Source: 66-474 sp035249175
GTDB taxonomy: Bacteria; Pseudomonadota; Gammaproteobacteria; Xanthomonadales; Rhodanobacteraceae
Length of the DNA stretch: 7,967 nucleotides
Reading direction: 5' to 3'
Assembly (NCBI GenBank): GCA_035249175.1
Contig: DATFGT010000044.1
Coordinates: forward strand, 1-7,967
Shown: positions 1 through 5,619 of the stretch, piece after piece
How the letters are laid out: each line of letters begins with the position of its first letter
Position numbering within the stretch: position 1 is the stretch's first letter
Program-made: the position numbers and the translations under genes
Notes under the pieces: model-generated
Told to the model about the DNA's origin: nothing
Database searches by the model: none
Seen by the model: the letters and a program-made list of their open reading frames with translations, nothing else

Positions 1-75
1 AAGACCCAGCCGTGGGGGACGTACACGATCTTCAAGGATCCGGACGGGAATCAGTTCGTGCTGGGTACGAAATAA
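1..75 (+). CDS. VOC-family (glyoxalase/bleomycin-resistance fold) protein, C-terminal fragment
   Basis: Frame 1 reads 24 codons and then TAA at 73-75. The gene begins outside the window, so only the C-terminus is seen. The residues include TYTIFKDPDGNQFVLG. The aromatic-x-DPDGN-x-hydrophobic pattern is the typical last beta strand of the vicinal oxygen chelate fold, seen in glyoxalase I-like enzymes, dioxygenases and many uncharacterised family members. Function and substrate cannot be told from this piece, and the usual C-terminal metal-ligand Glu is not obvious in it. The gene is convergent with purA, separated by a repeat-rich gap. A perfect 12-base palindrome (77-88) starts one base after the stop codon, but no T-run follows, so it is not called a terminator. 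Confidence 0.7.
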   Translation, partial: KTQPWGTYTIFKDPDGNQFVLGTK

Positions 76-140
76 AACCAGGCCTGGTGTGGCGACGAGT
101 GCACTCGGTTCCGGCGTTCGCTTCGGCATCCTGCCTTCGC

Positions 141-176
141 AGTCCGGCCTGGGCCGGGATGACGGCAAAAAACAAG
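141..176. repeat. REP-like palindromic module 1
   Basis: Imperfect inverted repeat TCCGGCC (143-149) / GGCCGGG (152-158), followed by the shared core GATGACGGC and an A-rich tail. On the minus strand this reads as GTCATCCCGGCCCAGGCCGG, the widespread non-coding repeat whose spurious translation contains VIPAQAG. Confidence 0.6.
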
Positions 177-265
177 ATTTCAAACGAGCTGTCGCAACCT
201 GATGCAGCGCTACGAAGCCGAACGCTCACCCGGCGCTCGCGCAAGAACAAGAGCAGCGCGTTGCG

Positions 266-287
266 CCCTTCTCTCGAAGGAGAAGGG
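266..287. repeat. CCCTTCT/AGAAGGG hairpin repeat
   Basis: Perfect 7-base stem CCCTTCT (266-272) / AGAAGGG (281-287) around the loop CTCGAAGG. Minus-strand translation gives the PSPSREGR-type peptide known from spurious ORFs over dispersed repeats in many proteobacteria. It is distinct in sequence from the CCGG...GATGACG modules around it. An A-run follows on the plus strand and no T-run on either side, so it is not a standard intrinsic terminator. Confidence 0.5.
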
Positions 288-327
288 AAAAACTCTGCCT
301 GCCGGGACGACGGCAAGAGCAGAATCT

Positions 328-371
328 TTGGATTCCGGGCTCGGCCCTTTGGGCCGCCCCGGAATGACGAA
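328..371. repeat. REP-like palindromic module 2
   Basis: Long imperfect stem: ATTCCGGG (332-339) with CCCCGGAAT (357-365), continuing inward as CGGCCC (342-347) / GGGCCG (351-356) around a TTT loop, followed by the shared GACGAAC tail. It has the same architecture as modules 1 and 3, with AT in place of GAT at the ends. A degenerate, stemless copy of the core (CCGGGACGACGGCAAGAGCA, about 302-321) lies just before it. Confidence 0.6.
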
Positions 372-383
372 CAAGAGCACTAG

Positions 384-407
384 ATCCCGGCCCGCGCCGG
401 GATGACG
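384..407. repeat. REP-like palindromic module 3
   Basis: Perfect 8-base stem ATCCCGGC (384-391) / GCCGGGAT (396-403) around CCGC, then GACG. This is the cleanest copy of the module in the window and lies directly beside the purA terminator-like hairpin. Confidence 0.6.
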
Positions 408-419
408 TCAAACGCAAAC

Positions 420-457
420 GGCGGGATTCACCCGGACAAGTCCGGGTTGCTCCCGCC
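420..457 (-). terminator. Probable purA terminator (nested stem-loop)
   Basis: Eight bases past the purA stop codon. The outer stem is GGCGGGA (420-426) / TCCCGCC (451-457) and the inner stem ACCCGGAC (430-437) / GTCCGGGT (440-447) with a 2-base loop; the two stems are separated by short internal loops. In the purA transcript the hairpin is followed by a partly T-rich stretch (CGTTTGCGTTTGACG), which is weak for an intrinsic terminator. The double stem also resembles a REP-like repeat, so the termination role is inferred from position and structure. Confidence 0.5.
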
Positions 458-465
458 CTACGGTT

Positions 466-1758
466 TCACGCAAACGGATCCTGCAGGATGATGTTGGCGT
501 CGCGGTCGGGGCCGGTGCTGACAATCGCGAGCGGACAGCCGGCAAGTTCTTCCAGTGCGCGGAGATACGCGCGCGCGGCCGGCGGCAGTTGATCCCACTC
601 GGTGACGCCGTGGGTGGATTCGCTCCAGCCGGGGAATTCCAGGTACACCGGCGTGCATTCCTTCCAGCCCTCGGCGTCGAGGGGCGCATATTCGGTGCGC
701 TTGCCGCGGTATTGGTAGGCGATGCACACCTTCAGTTTTTCCATGCCATCCAGCACGTCGAGCTTGGTGATGCAAAGGCCGGTGATGCCGTTGATCAACA
801 CCGCACGCTTTAACGCGACGATGTCCATCCAGCCGCAGCGGCGCGGACGTCCGGTGGAGGCGCCGAATTCGTCGCCGCGCTCGCGAATGTGCGCGCCGAT
901 GTCATCGTCGAGTTCGGTCGGGAAAGGTCCGCCACCAACGCGCGTGGCATAGGCTTTCGCAATACCGAGCACGTAGTCGATGTAATCCGCGCCGACGCCG
1001 GCACCGGCCAGCGCGCCGCCGGTGGTCGTGTTGCTTGAAGTGACGTATGGGTAGGTGCCGTGGTCGATGTCCAGCAGCGCGCCTTGCGCGCCTTCGAACA
1101 ACACGCGCTCGCCGTTGCGGCGCAGGTCGTGCAGGATGCCGGCCACGTCGGATTTCATCGGCTCGACGTATTCACCGAAGGCGAGCGCTTCATCCAGCGT
1201 CTTCTGGCAATCGACGGCTTCGGCGTTGAGAAACTTGGTGAGCACGAAGTTGTGGTAGTCCATCACCTCGCGCAATTTCTCGGCCAATTCCTTCGGATAG
1301 CTCAGGTCCGCCACGCGCACCCCGCGGCGCGCGACCTTGTCTTCATACGTGGGACCGATGCCACGCCCGGTGGTGCCGATCGCGCCGGCGCCCGCGGCTT
1401 TCTCGCGCGCCTGGTCCAGCGCGATGTGGTACGGCATGATCAACGGCGTCGCCGGGGAAATCTTGACGCGGGAACGCACCTCGACGCCGTTGGCTTCGAG
1501 TTCCGCGATTTCCTGCTTGAGTGCGGCCGGTGACAGCACCACGCCATTGCCGATCAGGCACAGCGCACCTTCGCGCAGGATGCCAGACGGAATCAAGTGC
1601 AACACCGTCTTCTTGCCCTTGATCACCAGCGTGTGGCCGGCGTTGTGGCCGCCCTGGAAACGCACCACCGCACCGATGTCCTGCGTCAGCAGGTCGACGA
1701 TCTTGCCCTTGCCTTCGTCGCCCCACTGGGCTCCGAGGATTACGACTGACTGTCCCAT
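466..1758 (-). CDS. purA: Adenylosuccinate synthetase
   Basis: Catalyses GTP-dependent condensation of IMP with aspartate to adenylosuccinate, the first committed step from IMP to AMP, in the cytosol. The protein is 430 residues, the usual bacterial length. It begins MGQSVVILGAQWGDEGKGK, holding the nucleotide-binding GDEGKGK loop (13-19) with the catalytic Asp14. Other family signatures are the GGHNAGHT segment with the second catalytic His (36-43, His42), TTGRGIGP (129-136) for IMP binding, FEGAQG (221-226), the STGRPRRCGW segment (301-310), TKLDVLDG (331-338) for guanine recognition, and STGPDRD (414-420) near the end. No key residue is missing. It is the last gene of the minus-strand cluster, 251 bases after hflC. 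The start is fixed by homology at the N-terminus; no strong Shine-Dalgarno is visible (AAGCGAGAACATC before ATG). Its first 32 bases and the 50 bases before them are duplicated upstream at 1923-2004. Confidence 0.97.
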   Translation of the reverse strand: MGQSVVILGAQWGDEGKGKIVDLLTQDIGAVVRFQGGHNAGHTLVIKGKKTVLHLIPSGILREGALCLIGNGVVLSPAALKQEIAELEANGVEVRSRVKISPATPLIMPYHIALDQAREKAAGAGAIGTTGRGIGPTYEDKVARRGVRVADLSYPKELAEKLREVMDYHNFVLTKFLNAEAVDCQKTLDEALAFGEYVEPMKSDVAGILHDLRRNGERVLFEGAQGALLDIDHGTYPYVTSSNTTTGGALAGAGVGADYIDYVLGIAKAYATRVGGGPFPTELDDDIGAHIRERGDEFGASTGRPRRCGWMDIVALKRAVLINGITGLCITKLDVLDGMEKLKVCIAYQYRGKRTEYAPLDAEGWKECTPVYLEFPGWSESTHGVTEWDQLPPAARAYLRALEELAGCPLAIVSTGPDRDANIILQDPFA

Positions 1759-1808
1759 GATGTTCTCGCTTCGATGTCGTACTTCGATATGGGGCGACGA
1801 TCGATGAC
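1727..1808. repeat. 82-base direct repeat, purA-proximal copy
   Basis: Covers the first 32 bases of purA and the 50 bases before its ATG. It matches 1923-2004 at 81 of 82 positions by direct comparison (A1789 versus G1985), at a fixed offset of 196 bases. Similarity stops abruptly at 1809; on the inner side it fades after a one-base length difference in a C-run (1721-1724 versus 1916-1920). Confidence 0.97.
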
Positions 1809-1867
1809 TAGGCTCGATCGTCCTGATCTCGCCAAGTCACCCCGCCCTCGGCTCCTGCCTCGGGCGC

Positions 1868-1954
1868 TCACGCCTGCGCGGACTGCCACTGGCAGTCCGC
1901 AAGCGCAGCCGCTCGCCCCCATTGGGCTCCGAGGATTACGACTGACTGTCCCAT
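1868..1954 (-). pseudogene. Truncated duplicate of the purA 5' end (28 codons), possible leader ORF
   Basis: Begins with the same ATG context as purA and encodes the identical first 13 residues MGQSVVILGAQWG. Just past the end of the duplication it runs into unrelated sequence (RAAALADCQWQSAQA) and stops at TGA 1868-1870, 109 bases before the true purA start. It lacks the GDEGKGK loop and everything after it, so it cannot be an enzyme. Because it keeps the same leader as purA, it may be translated wherever purA is; the hairpin at 1874-1908 lies inside its last codons. It is either a dead duplication remnant or an accidental leader peptide; the sequence cannot decide. Confidence 0.7.
1874..1908. 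repeat. Strong hairpin in the hflC-purA spacer
   Basis: Perfect 10-base stem GCGGACTGCC (1878-1887) / GGCAGTCCGC (1891-1900) with a 3-base loop, extended by CTGC (1874-1877) / GCAG (1905-1908) across a 4-base bulge. No T-run follows on either strand, so it is not a typical intrinsic terminator. It sits between the two copies of the purA leader and would be present in a read-through hflC-purA transcript, where it could act in attenuation or as an RNA-processing or 3'-end-protecting structure. Confidence 0.7.
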
Positions 1955-2004
1955 GATGTTCTCGCTTCGATGTCGTACTTCGATGTGGGGCGACGATCGA
2001 TGAC
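1923..2004. repeat. 82-base direct repeat, hflC-proximal copy
   Basis: Second copy of the purA leader and first codons, starting (in the direction of transcription) five bases after the hflC stop codon. The 114 bases between the copies (1809-1922) are not repeated in this window. The near-identity of a non-coding leader points to a recent local duplication or to recombination; an assembly artefact is also possible. Confidence 0.97.
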
Positions 2005-2009
2005 CAAGT

Positions 2010-2894
2010 TCAATGCTTGCCGTGGGCGGCATTATCGGATGCGGCACCGGCATCAATGGCCTGCATGAAGGGCGAACCCTTGTCCAGCACCACCACCGCG
2101 CCGCCATCGCTGAAACTCTTGCGCCAGGCGTCGAGGCTGCTCCAGTAACGGAAGAACTGCGGATTTTTCGCCGACGCGGCGGCGTAAACCTTCGCTGCCT
2201 GCGCATCGCCATCACCGCGCACCGCCGCCGCAGCCTGGGCGGCCTCGCCGAGGACCTGTTGATCGTCGGCATCACCTTGGGCGCGGATGGCCGCCGCCGC
2301 CGCGACGCCCTCGGCACGCACGTTGCCGGCCGCGGCCTGCGCCTCGGTGTTCATGCGTTTGTACACGGAGTCCAGCGCCTCTTCAGGCGGCAACACACGA
2401 CCCATCGCCACGTCCAGCACGTTGATGCCGAGCTTCCGGCGAATTTCGTTGCCGGCCTGGCCGCGCACCATCACACCGATGTCCTGGTTTGCGGCCAGCA
2501 CACCCGACAGTTCGGTATCCGCGACATCCTTGCGCAGCGCGTCCCGGATCAACGGCTCCATCTGCTGGGTGGCTTGCAGCTCGTCGCCGGACGTAGCGTT
2601 GAAGTACACGGTGGGATCCGCGATCTGCCAGCGCACATGGAATCCGACCCGCACGGCCTGGCCGTCGCGGGTTTTGCAATCGCCGGGTTCGGCTTGCGAG
2701 GTGATCTCGCGGGTGTCGTACACCGAGACGTCCTGCACGAAAGGCAGCTTGAAATGAAGTCCCGGCCCGATGCCCGTCGCTTCCATCCGGCCAAATCGCG
2801 ACAGCACCGCGGCGTGCCCCTCGCCCACTACGTAGATGCCGTTCACGCCCAGCAAGGCCAGCACGATGATCACGATGGGAATGGCGTATTTCAT
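2010..2894 (-). CDS. hflC: FtsH-protease modulator HflC (SPFH/stomatin domain)
   Basis: Partner of HflK in the large membrane-anchored HflKC complex that surrounds the FtsH (HflB) AAA protease and limits its access to membrane substrates. It has 294 residues: one N-terminal transmembrane segment (about 4-20, IPIVIIVLALLGV), then the SPFH/band-7 domain with EGHAAVLSRFGR (25-36) and GPGLHFKLPFVQDV (43-56), then VLPPEEALDSVYKRM (167-181) leading into a long Ala/Gln/Glu-rich helical region (about 182-245), and a C-terminal FFRYWSSLDAWRKSF segment (247-261) typical of HflC. It is shorter than E. coli HflC (334), largely because it lacks the extra loop found there before the GIEVVDV strand. Its ATG directly follows the hflK TGA (TGAATG), with a GGGA-type ribosome site inside the hflK end, which implies translational coupling. 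The usual small DUF2065 gene after hflC is absent here. Confidence 0.95.
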   Translation of the reverse strand: MKYAIPIVIIVLALLGVNGIYVVGEGHAAVLSRFGRMEATGIGPGLHFKLPFVQDVSVYDTREITSQAEPGDCKTRDGQAVRVGFHVRWQIADPTVYFNATSGDELQATQQMEPLIRDALRKDVADTELSGVLAANQDIGVMVRGQAGNEIRRKLGINVLDVAMGRVLPPEEALDSVYKRMNTEAQAAAGNVRAEGVAAAAAIRAQGDADDQQVLGEAAQAAAAVRGDGDAQAAKVYAAASAKNPQFFRYWSSLDAWRKSFSDGGAVVVLDKGSPFMQAIDAGAASDNAAHGKH

Positions 2895-4040
2895 TCAATC
2901 CATTCCCTGCACGCCCGGTCCGGAAGTGACCGGCACGGCCACCGACGTCGATGCAGCCGGTTCGGCCACCGATCCAGCGGAGGTGCTGCCTTCTGCGCCG
3001 GCAGACGGAACCTCGGGATGCTGCGCCGGAAACTGGACGATCACGTTGCCGGAACCGGTGTTGACGACCACGTGGTTTTTGATCAACACGGATTGCATGG
3101 TGTCCAGCCACAGGCGATGCCGCGTCACTTGCGGCGCGGCCTGATACTGGGGAAGGATGCGATCGAAGCGGGCCGCCGCAGCGTTCGCATCGGCGACGAC
3201 CTGGCGCCGGTAAGTCTCGGCATCGGTCTTGAGCGACGTCGCCTGGTTCCTGGCCTTGACCTTGTTGCCCGCCACCGCCGCTTCGGCCGCCGCTTTCGCA
3301 GTCTTGACCTCATCGTGCGCCTTGGCGATCGCATCAAACATCGGCTTCACGTCCGATGGCACGCCGATGTTCTGCACGCTGACATCGGTGACCGCAACCC
3401 CGGTGGCGCCGCGCGCATTGGCCAGCGACGCCTGCAACTGCGCGAGCAGGTCGCTGGCCAGTCTGTCATTGCCGACACGCCCCGGCGGACACGGCAGGTC
3501 CAGGCTGTCGATCAGGCATTGCAATGGGTGCGTGCCCACGGCGGCCCGCGCGGCAGACGTCGCCGCGTTGCGCACGACGTCCTCGGCATCGCGCGTGGCG
3601 TAAAGAAAATCGTGCGCGTTCGTCACCTTGTAGTGCACGTCGTAATCGACCAGCACGAGTTGGTCGTCGCTGGTCAGCAGCCGTGCCTCGTCACTGACGG
3701 TGCGCACGCGCCCCATGTCGATTTTTTCGACCTCATCGATGGGCGAAGGGAAATGCGCGTGCAGCCCCGGTTGCAGGACCTGTTCGAAGCGTCCGAAGCG
3801 CAGCAGCACACCCTCTTGTTGCTCGCCGATCGAAGTCCAGCCGCCGATCGCGAACCACAGTGCGATCAACAGCACGATCAGCGCGAGTGCACCCAGCGGG
3901 CCGCGGCCGAACGGACCGAGCCGGCGCCGCGCCGTGCGGAACCACGCTTCCAGATCGGGACCGCCGCCTTGGCCGCCCTGCCCCCATGGTTCACGACCCC
4001 GGGGTTCACGCGGTTTTTCGCCGGGTTCCTTCCAGGGCAT
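2895..4040 (-). CDS. hflK: FtsH-protease modulator HflK (SPFH/stomatin domain)
   Basis: Inner-membrane partner of HflC in the FtsH-regulating complex. With the chosen start it has 381 residues: a Gly/Pro/charged cytoplasmic head (MPWKEPGEKPREP..., 1-47), one transmembrane helix (about 48-67, PLGALALIVLLIALWFAIGG), the SPFH domain (EQQEGVLLRFGRFEQVLQPG, 73-92; LTSDDQLVLVDYDVHYKVTN, 122-141), an Ala/Lys-rich coiled coil (about 238-295), the LPQYQAAPQVTRHRLWLDTM block (296-315) characteristic of HflK, and a low-complexity tail rich in Ser, Ala and Pro. The frame stays open upstream to an ATG at 4187, but those 49 residues do not look like HflK, whereas M-P-W-K-E-P-G is the family N-terminus; a GAGG lies 11 bases before the ATG at 4040. 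Compared with E. coli, the stretch at 170-236 is about 13 residues longer, contains CLIDSLDLPCPP, and has VPSDV where PPEEV is usual. Confidence 0.94.
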   Translation of the reverse strand: MPWKEPGEKPREPRGREPWGQGGQGGGPDLEAWFRTARRRLGPFGRGPLGALALIVLLIALWFAIGGWTSIGEQQEGVLLRFGRFEQVLQPGLHAHFPSPIDEVEKIDMGRVRTVSDEARLLTSDDQLVLVDYDVHYKVTNAHDFLYATRDAEDVVRNAATSAARAAVGTHPLQCLIDSLDLPCPPGRVGNDRLASDLLAQLQASLANARGATGVAVTDVSVQNIGVPSDVKPMFDAIAKAHDEVKTAKAAAEAAVAGNKVKARNQATSLKTDAETYRRQVVADANAAAARFDRILPQYQAAPQVTRHRLWLDTMQSVLIKNHVVVNTGSGNVIVQFPAQHPEVPSAGAEGSTSAGSVAEPAASTSVAVPVTSGPGVQGMD

Positions 4041-4314
4041 CTTCAGCACAGCCTCGGGTTGCGGGGAAAAGTGCGCCGTGACGGCGCAAACGAGGAATTC
4101 TACCAGAGCGACGGGATGCTTCTCTCGGAAGTCGGTCGAAGCGGTGTTGTGAAAGGTCAGGGCGAAGGGGGCGCTTACCAGTGGCATCGCGTGGCCACCT
4201 GAGCGCCCACACCATGGAAGTGCCCGCCATCAATGGCGTGACCTGTCGAGGCAGCCACCGTTGATCGCGTGAACCGCAACTCCGAAACACAGCGACCAGG
4301 GACGATCGCACAAA
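4041..4314 (-). promoter_or_regulatory. hflX-hflK gap with possible hflKC promoter
   Basis: This 274-base gap is the largest inside the cluster, so hflKC may have its own promoter. On the minus strand TAGAAT (plus-strand 4097-4102) resembles a sigma-70 -10 box 56 bases upstream of the hflK start, but no convincing -35 sits 16-18 bases before it. A small stem CGCCAT/ATGGCG (4225-4238) lies further up, and a weak GCGATC...GGTCGC stem followed by TGTGTTT just after hflX might give partial termination. No gene is supported here. Confidence 0.35.
4072..4088. promoter_or_regulatory. 17-base palindrome upstream of hflK
   Basis: TGCGCCGT-G-ACGGCGCA is a perfect 8+1+8 inverted repeat. It lies 9 bases downstream of the TAGAAT box, that is, at the presumed transcription start, and 32 bases before the hflK ATG. 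The position fits a repressor operator, and the sequence could also form a short stem in DNA or RNA. No regulator is recognised for it, and GC-rich palindromes of this size do occur by chance. Confidence 0.35.
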
Positions 4315-5613
4315 TCAAGCCGCGTCCAGCCAATCGCGGAACAACCGCGCGTCGTCACCGCGCACGTCGCCGGCGAGCGGGAGCAGCAGTTCGCGTGGCG
4401 CGTCGATGTCGAGGCGCCAACCATCCTCGTCGTACCGCTCGCCCTTGACTGCGCCGAGTTCGATCAGGCGCGCGCGCAGGCGACCGGCACGCGGCGGCAA
4501 CCGAAGTTCCGCATGGACGCGGGTGCCGGCAAGGCGCTCGCTGATCGCCTGCCGCAGCAGATCGAGACCTTCGCCACTCGCCGCGGACAGCCACACCGCG
4601 ACCGGCGCGCCCTCCGCATCCCGGTCGATGCGCGGCAACGTATCCAGCAAATCGATCTTGTTGAACACCATCAACTGGGGCACGCCGCCGGCGCCGATCT
4701 CGTCCAGCACACCGTTCACCACGTTGATCAACACATCGCGTTCGGAGTCGGCGGCGTCGGTGACGTGCAGGAGCAAGTCGGCGTCGCGCGCTTCGGACAG
4801 CGTGGCCCGAAATGCGGCCACGAGGTCGTGCGGCAACTCGCGGATGAAGCCGACGGTGTCGGCCAGCACGGCGGGGCCGGCATCCAGCTCTTCCAGCCGG
4901 CGCACGGTGGGGTCGAGCGTCGCGAACAACTGGTCGGCCGCATATACCGCGCCGCGCGTCACGGCGTTGAACAGCGTGGACTTGCCGGCGTTGGTGTAAC
5001 CGACCAACGCGACACGCGGCAGCGTGTTGCGCAGCCGCGCACGGCGCTGCTGGTCGCGCTGCACGCCGACCTTGTCGATGCGCTTCTGCAGTTGCTCGAC
5101 GCGCTTTTGCAACAGGCGGCGGTCGGTTTCGAGCTGGGTTTCGCCGGGGCCGCGCAGACCGATCGAGCCGCCGCGCTGGCGTTCCAGGTGGGTCCAGCCG
5201 CGCACCAGCCGCGTGGCCATGTGTTTCAACTGCGCGAGTTCGACTTCGAGTTTTCCTTCATGAGACTGCGCACGCTGCGCGAAGATGTCCAGGATCAGCG
5301 CGGCGCGATCGATCACCCGCGCGGAGAAATGTTTTTCAAGATTCCGTTCCTGCACTGGCGTCAGCGCGTGATCGACCAGCACCAGGTCGGCGCCGAGTTC
5401 GCGCACCTTCGCCTGCACTTCGTCGGCCTTACCGGTGCCGATGTAGAACTTCGGATTGGGCGTATCGACGCGCGCGTGCACGCTGCCCAGGCTTTCCGCG
5501 CCGGCGGATTTGGCCAGTTCGGCGAATTCCTGGGCACGCCGTTCGGCCGCTCTTCTGCCGGTGTACGGCAACACCAGCAGCGCGCGTTCGCCTCGCTTTT
5601 CTCGTTCGAACAG
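4315..5613 (-). CDS. hflX: Ribosome-associated GTPase HflX
   Basis: TRAFAC-class GTPase of the Obg-HflX group that binds the 50S subunit and splits stalled or heat-damaged 70S ribosomes. Numbered from the start proposed here (432 residues; E. coli 426): N-terminal HflX domain (about 1-190) with NPKFYIGTGKADE, LVDHALTPVQERNLE, DRAALILDIFAQRA and the glycine-rich GLRGPGETQLETDRR; then the G domain with G1 GYTNAGKS (205-212), G3 DTVGF (252-256), G4 NKID (318-321) and G5 SAASG (343-347); then a short C-terminal domain. The first conventional start is GTG at 5574, but conserved family residues continue upstream as FEREKRGERALL, and the position of E. coli Met1 is taken by CTG at 5611-5613. Upstream of that the frame meets the hfq stop. 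AGGA lies 10 bases before the CTG, whereas the GTG at 5574 has no well-spaced site. The CTG start is an inference; the gene identity is secure. Confidence 0.95.
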   Translation of the reverse strand: MFEREKRGERALLVLPYTGRRAAERRAQEFAELAKSAGAESLGSVHARVDTPNPKFYIGTGKADEVQAKVRELGADLVLVDHALTPVQERNLEKHFSARVIDRAALILDIFAQRAQSHEGKLEVELAQLKHMATRLVRGWTHLERQRGGSIGLRGPGETQLETDRRLLQKRVEQLQKRIDKVGVQRDQQRRARLRNTLPRVALVGYTNAGKSTLFNAVTRGAVYAADQLFATLDPTVRRLEELDAGPAVLADTVGFIRELPHDLVAAFRATLSEARDADLLLHVTDAADSERDVLINVVNGVLDEIGAGGVPQLMVFNKIDLLDTLPRIDRDAEGAPVAVWLSAASGEGLDLLRQAISERLAGTRVHAELRLPPRAGRLRARLIELGAVKGERYDEDGWRLDIDAPRELLLPLAGDVRGDDARLFRDWLDAA

Positions 5614-5619
5614 GGGAAA

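Larger units (their letters stand above)
76..465. other. Gene-free convergent intergenic region rich in REP-like palindromes
   Basis: About 390 bases lie between the VOC gene stop and the purA stop. I find no credible gene here: the reading frames across it give only low-complexity peptides such as VIPAQAG and PSREGR, which are typical translations of dispersed non-coding repeats. It holds at least three palindromic modules ending in a CCGGGATGACG-like or CCGGAATGACG-like core (around 141-176, 328-371, 384-407), a degenerate fourth core (about 302-318), a separate hairpin (266-287), and the purA-side terminator-like stem-loop (420-457). Such modules commonly collect between convergent genes in Xanthomonadales and related proteobacteria. 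Confidence 0.75.

Noticed and set aside
77..88. ACCAGGCCTGGT palindrome just after the VOC gene stop as a terminator
   Set aside because: It has no room for a loop without losing half the stem, and no T-run follows.
12..417. Short open frames in the repeat region on both strands
   Set aside because: They translate the REP-like repeats (VIPAQAG, PSREGR-type peptides); these are well-known spurious ORFs.
1787..1794. CCCCATAT on the minus strand before purA, matching the sigma-32 -10 consensus
   Set aside because: No CTTGAA-like -35 lies at suitable spacing, and the upstream leader copy has CCCCACAT, so this is probably chance.
4041..4187. 49-residue N-terminal extension of hflK to the ATG at 4187
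   Set aside because: The added residues lack HflK features, while M-P-W-K-E-P-G at 4040 is the family N-terminus and the extension crosses the palindrome and -10-like box.
2013..4202. 729-codon open frame on the plus strand, opposite hflC and hflK
   Set aside because: Its translation is rich in His, Arg and Gly with no domain, and it mirrors the strongly supported hflKC genes. Long antisense frames are expected in high-GC DNA with strong codon bias.
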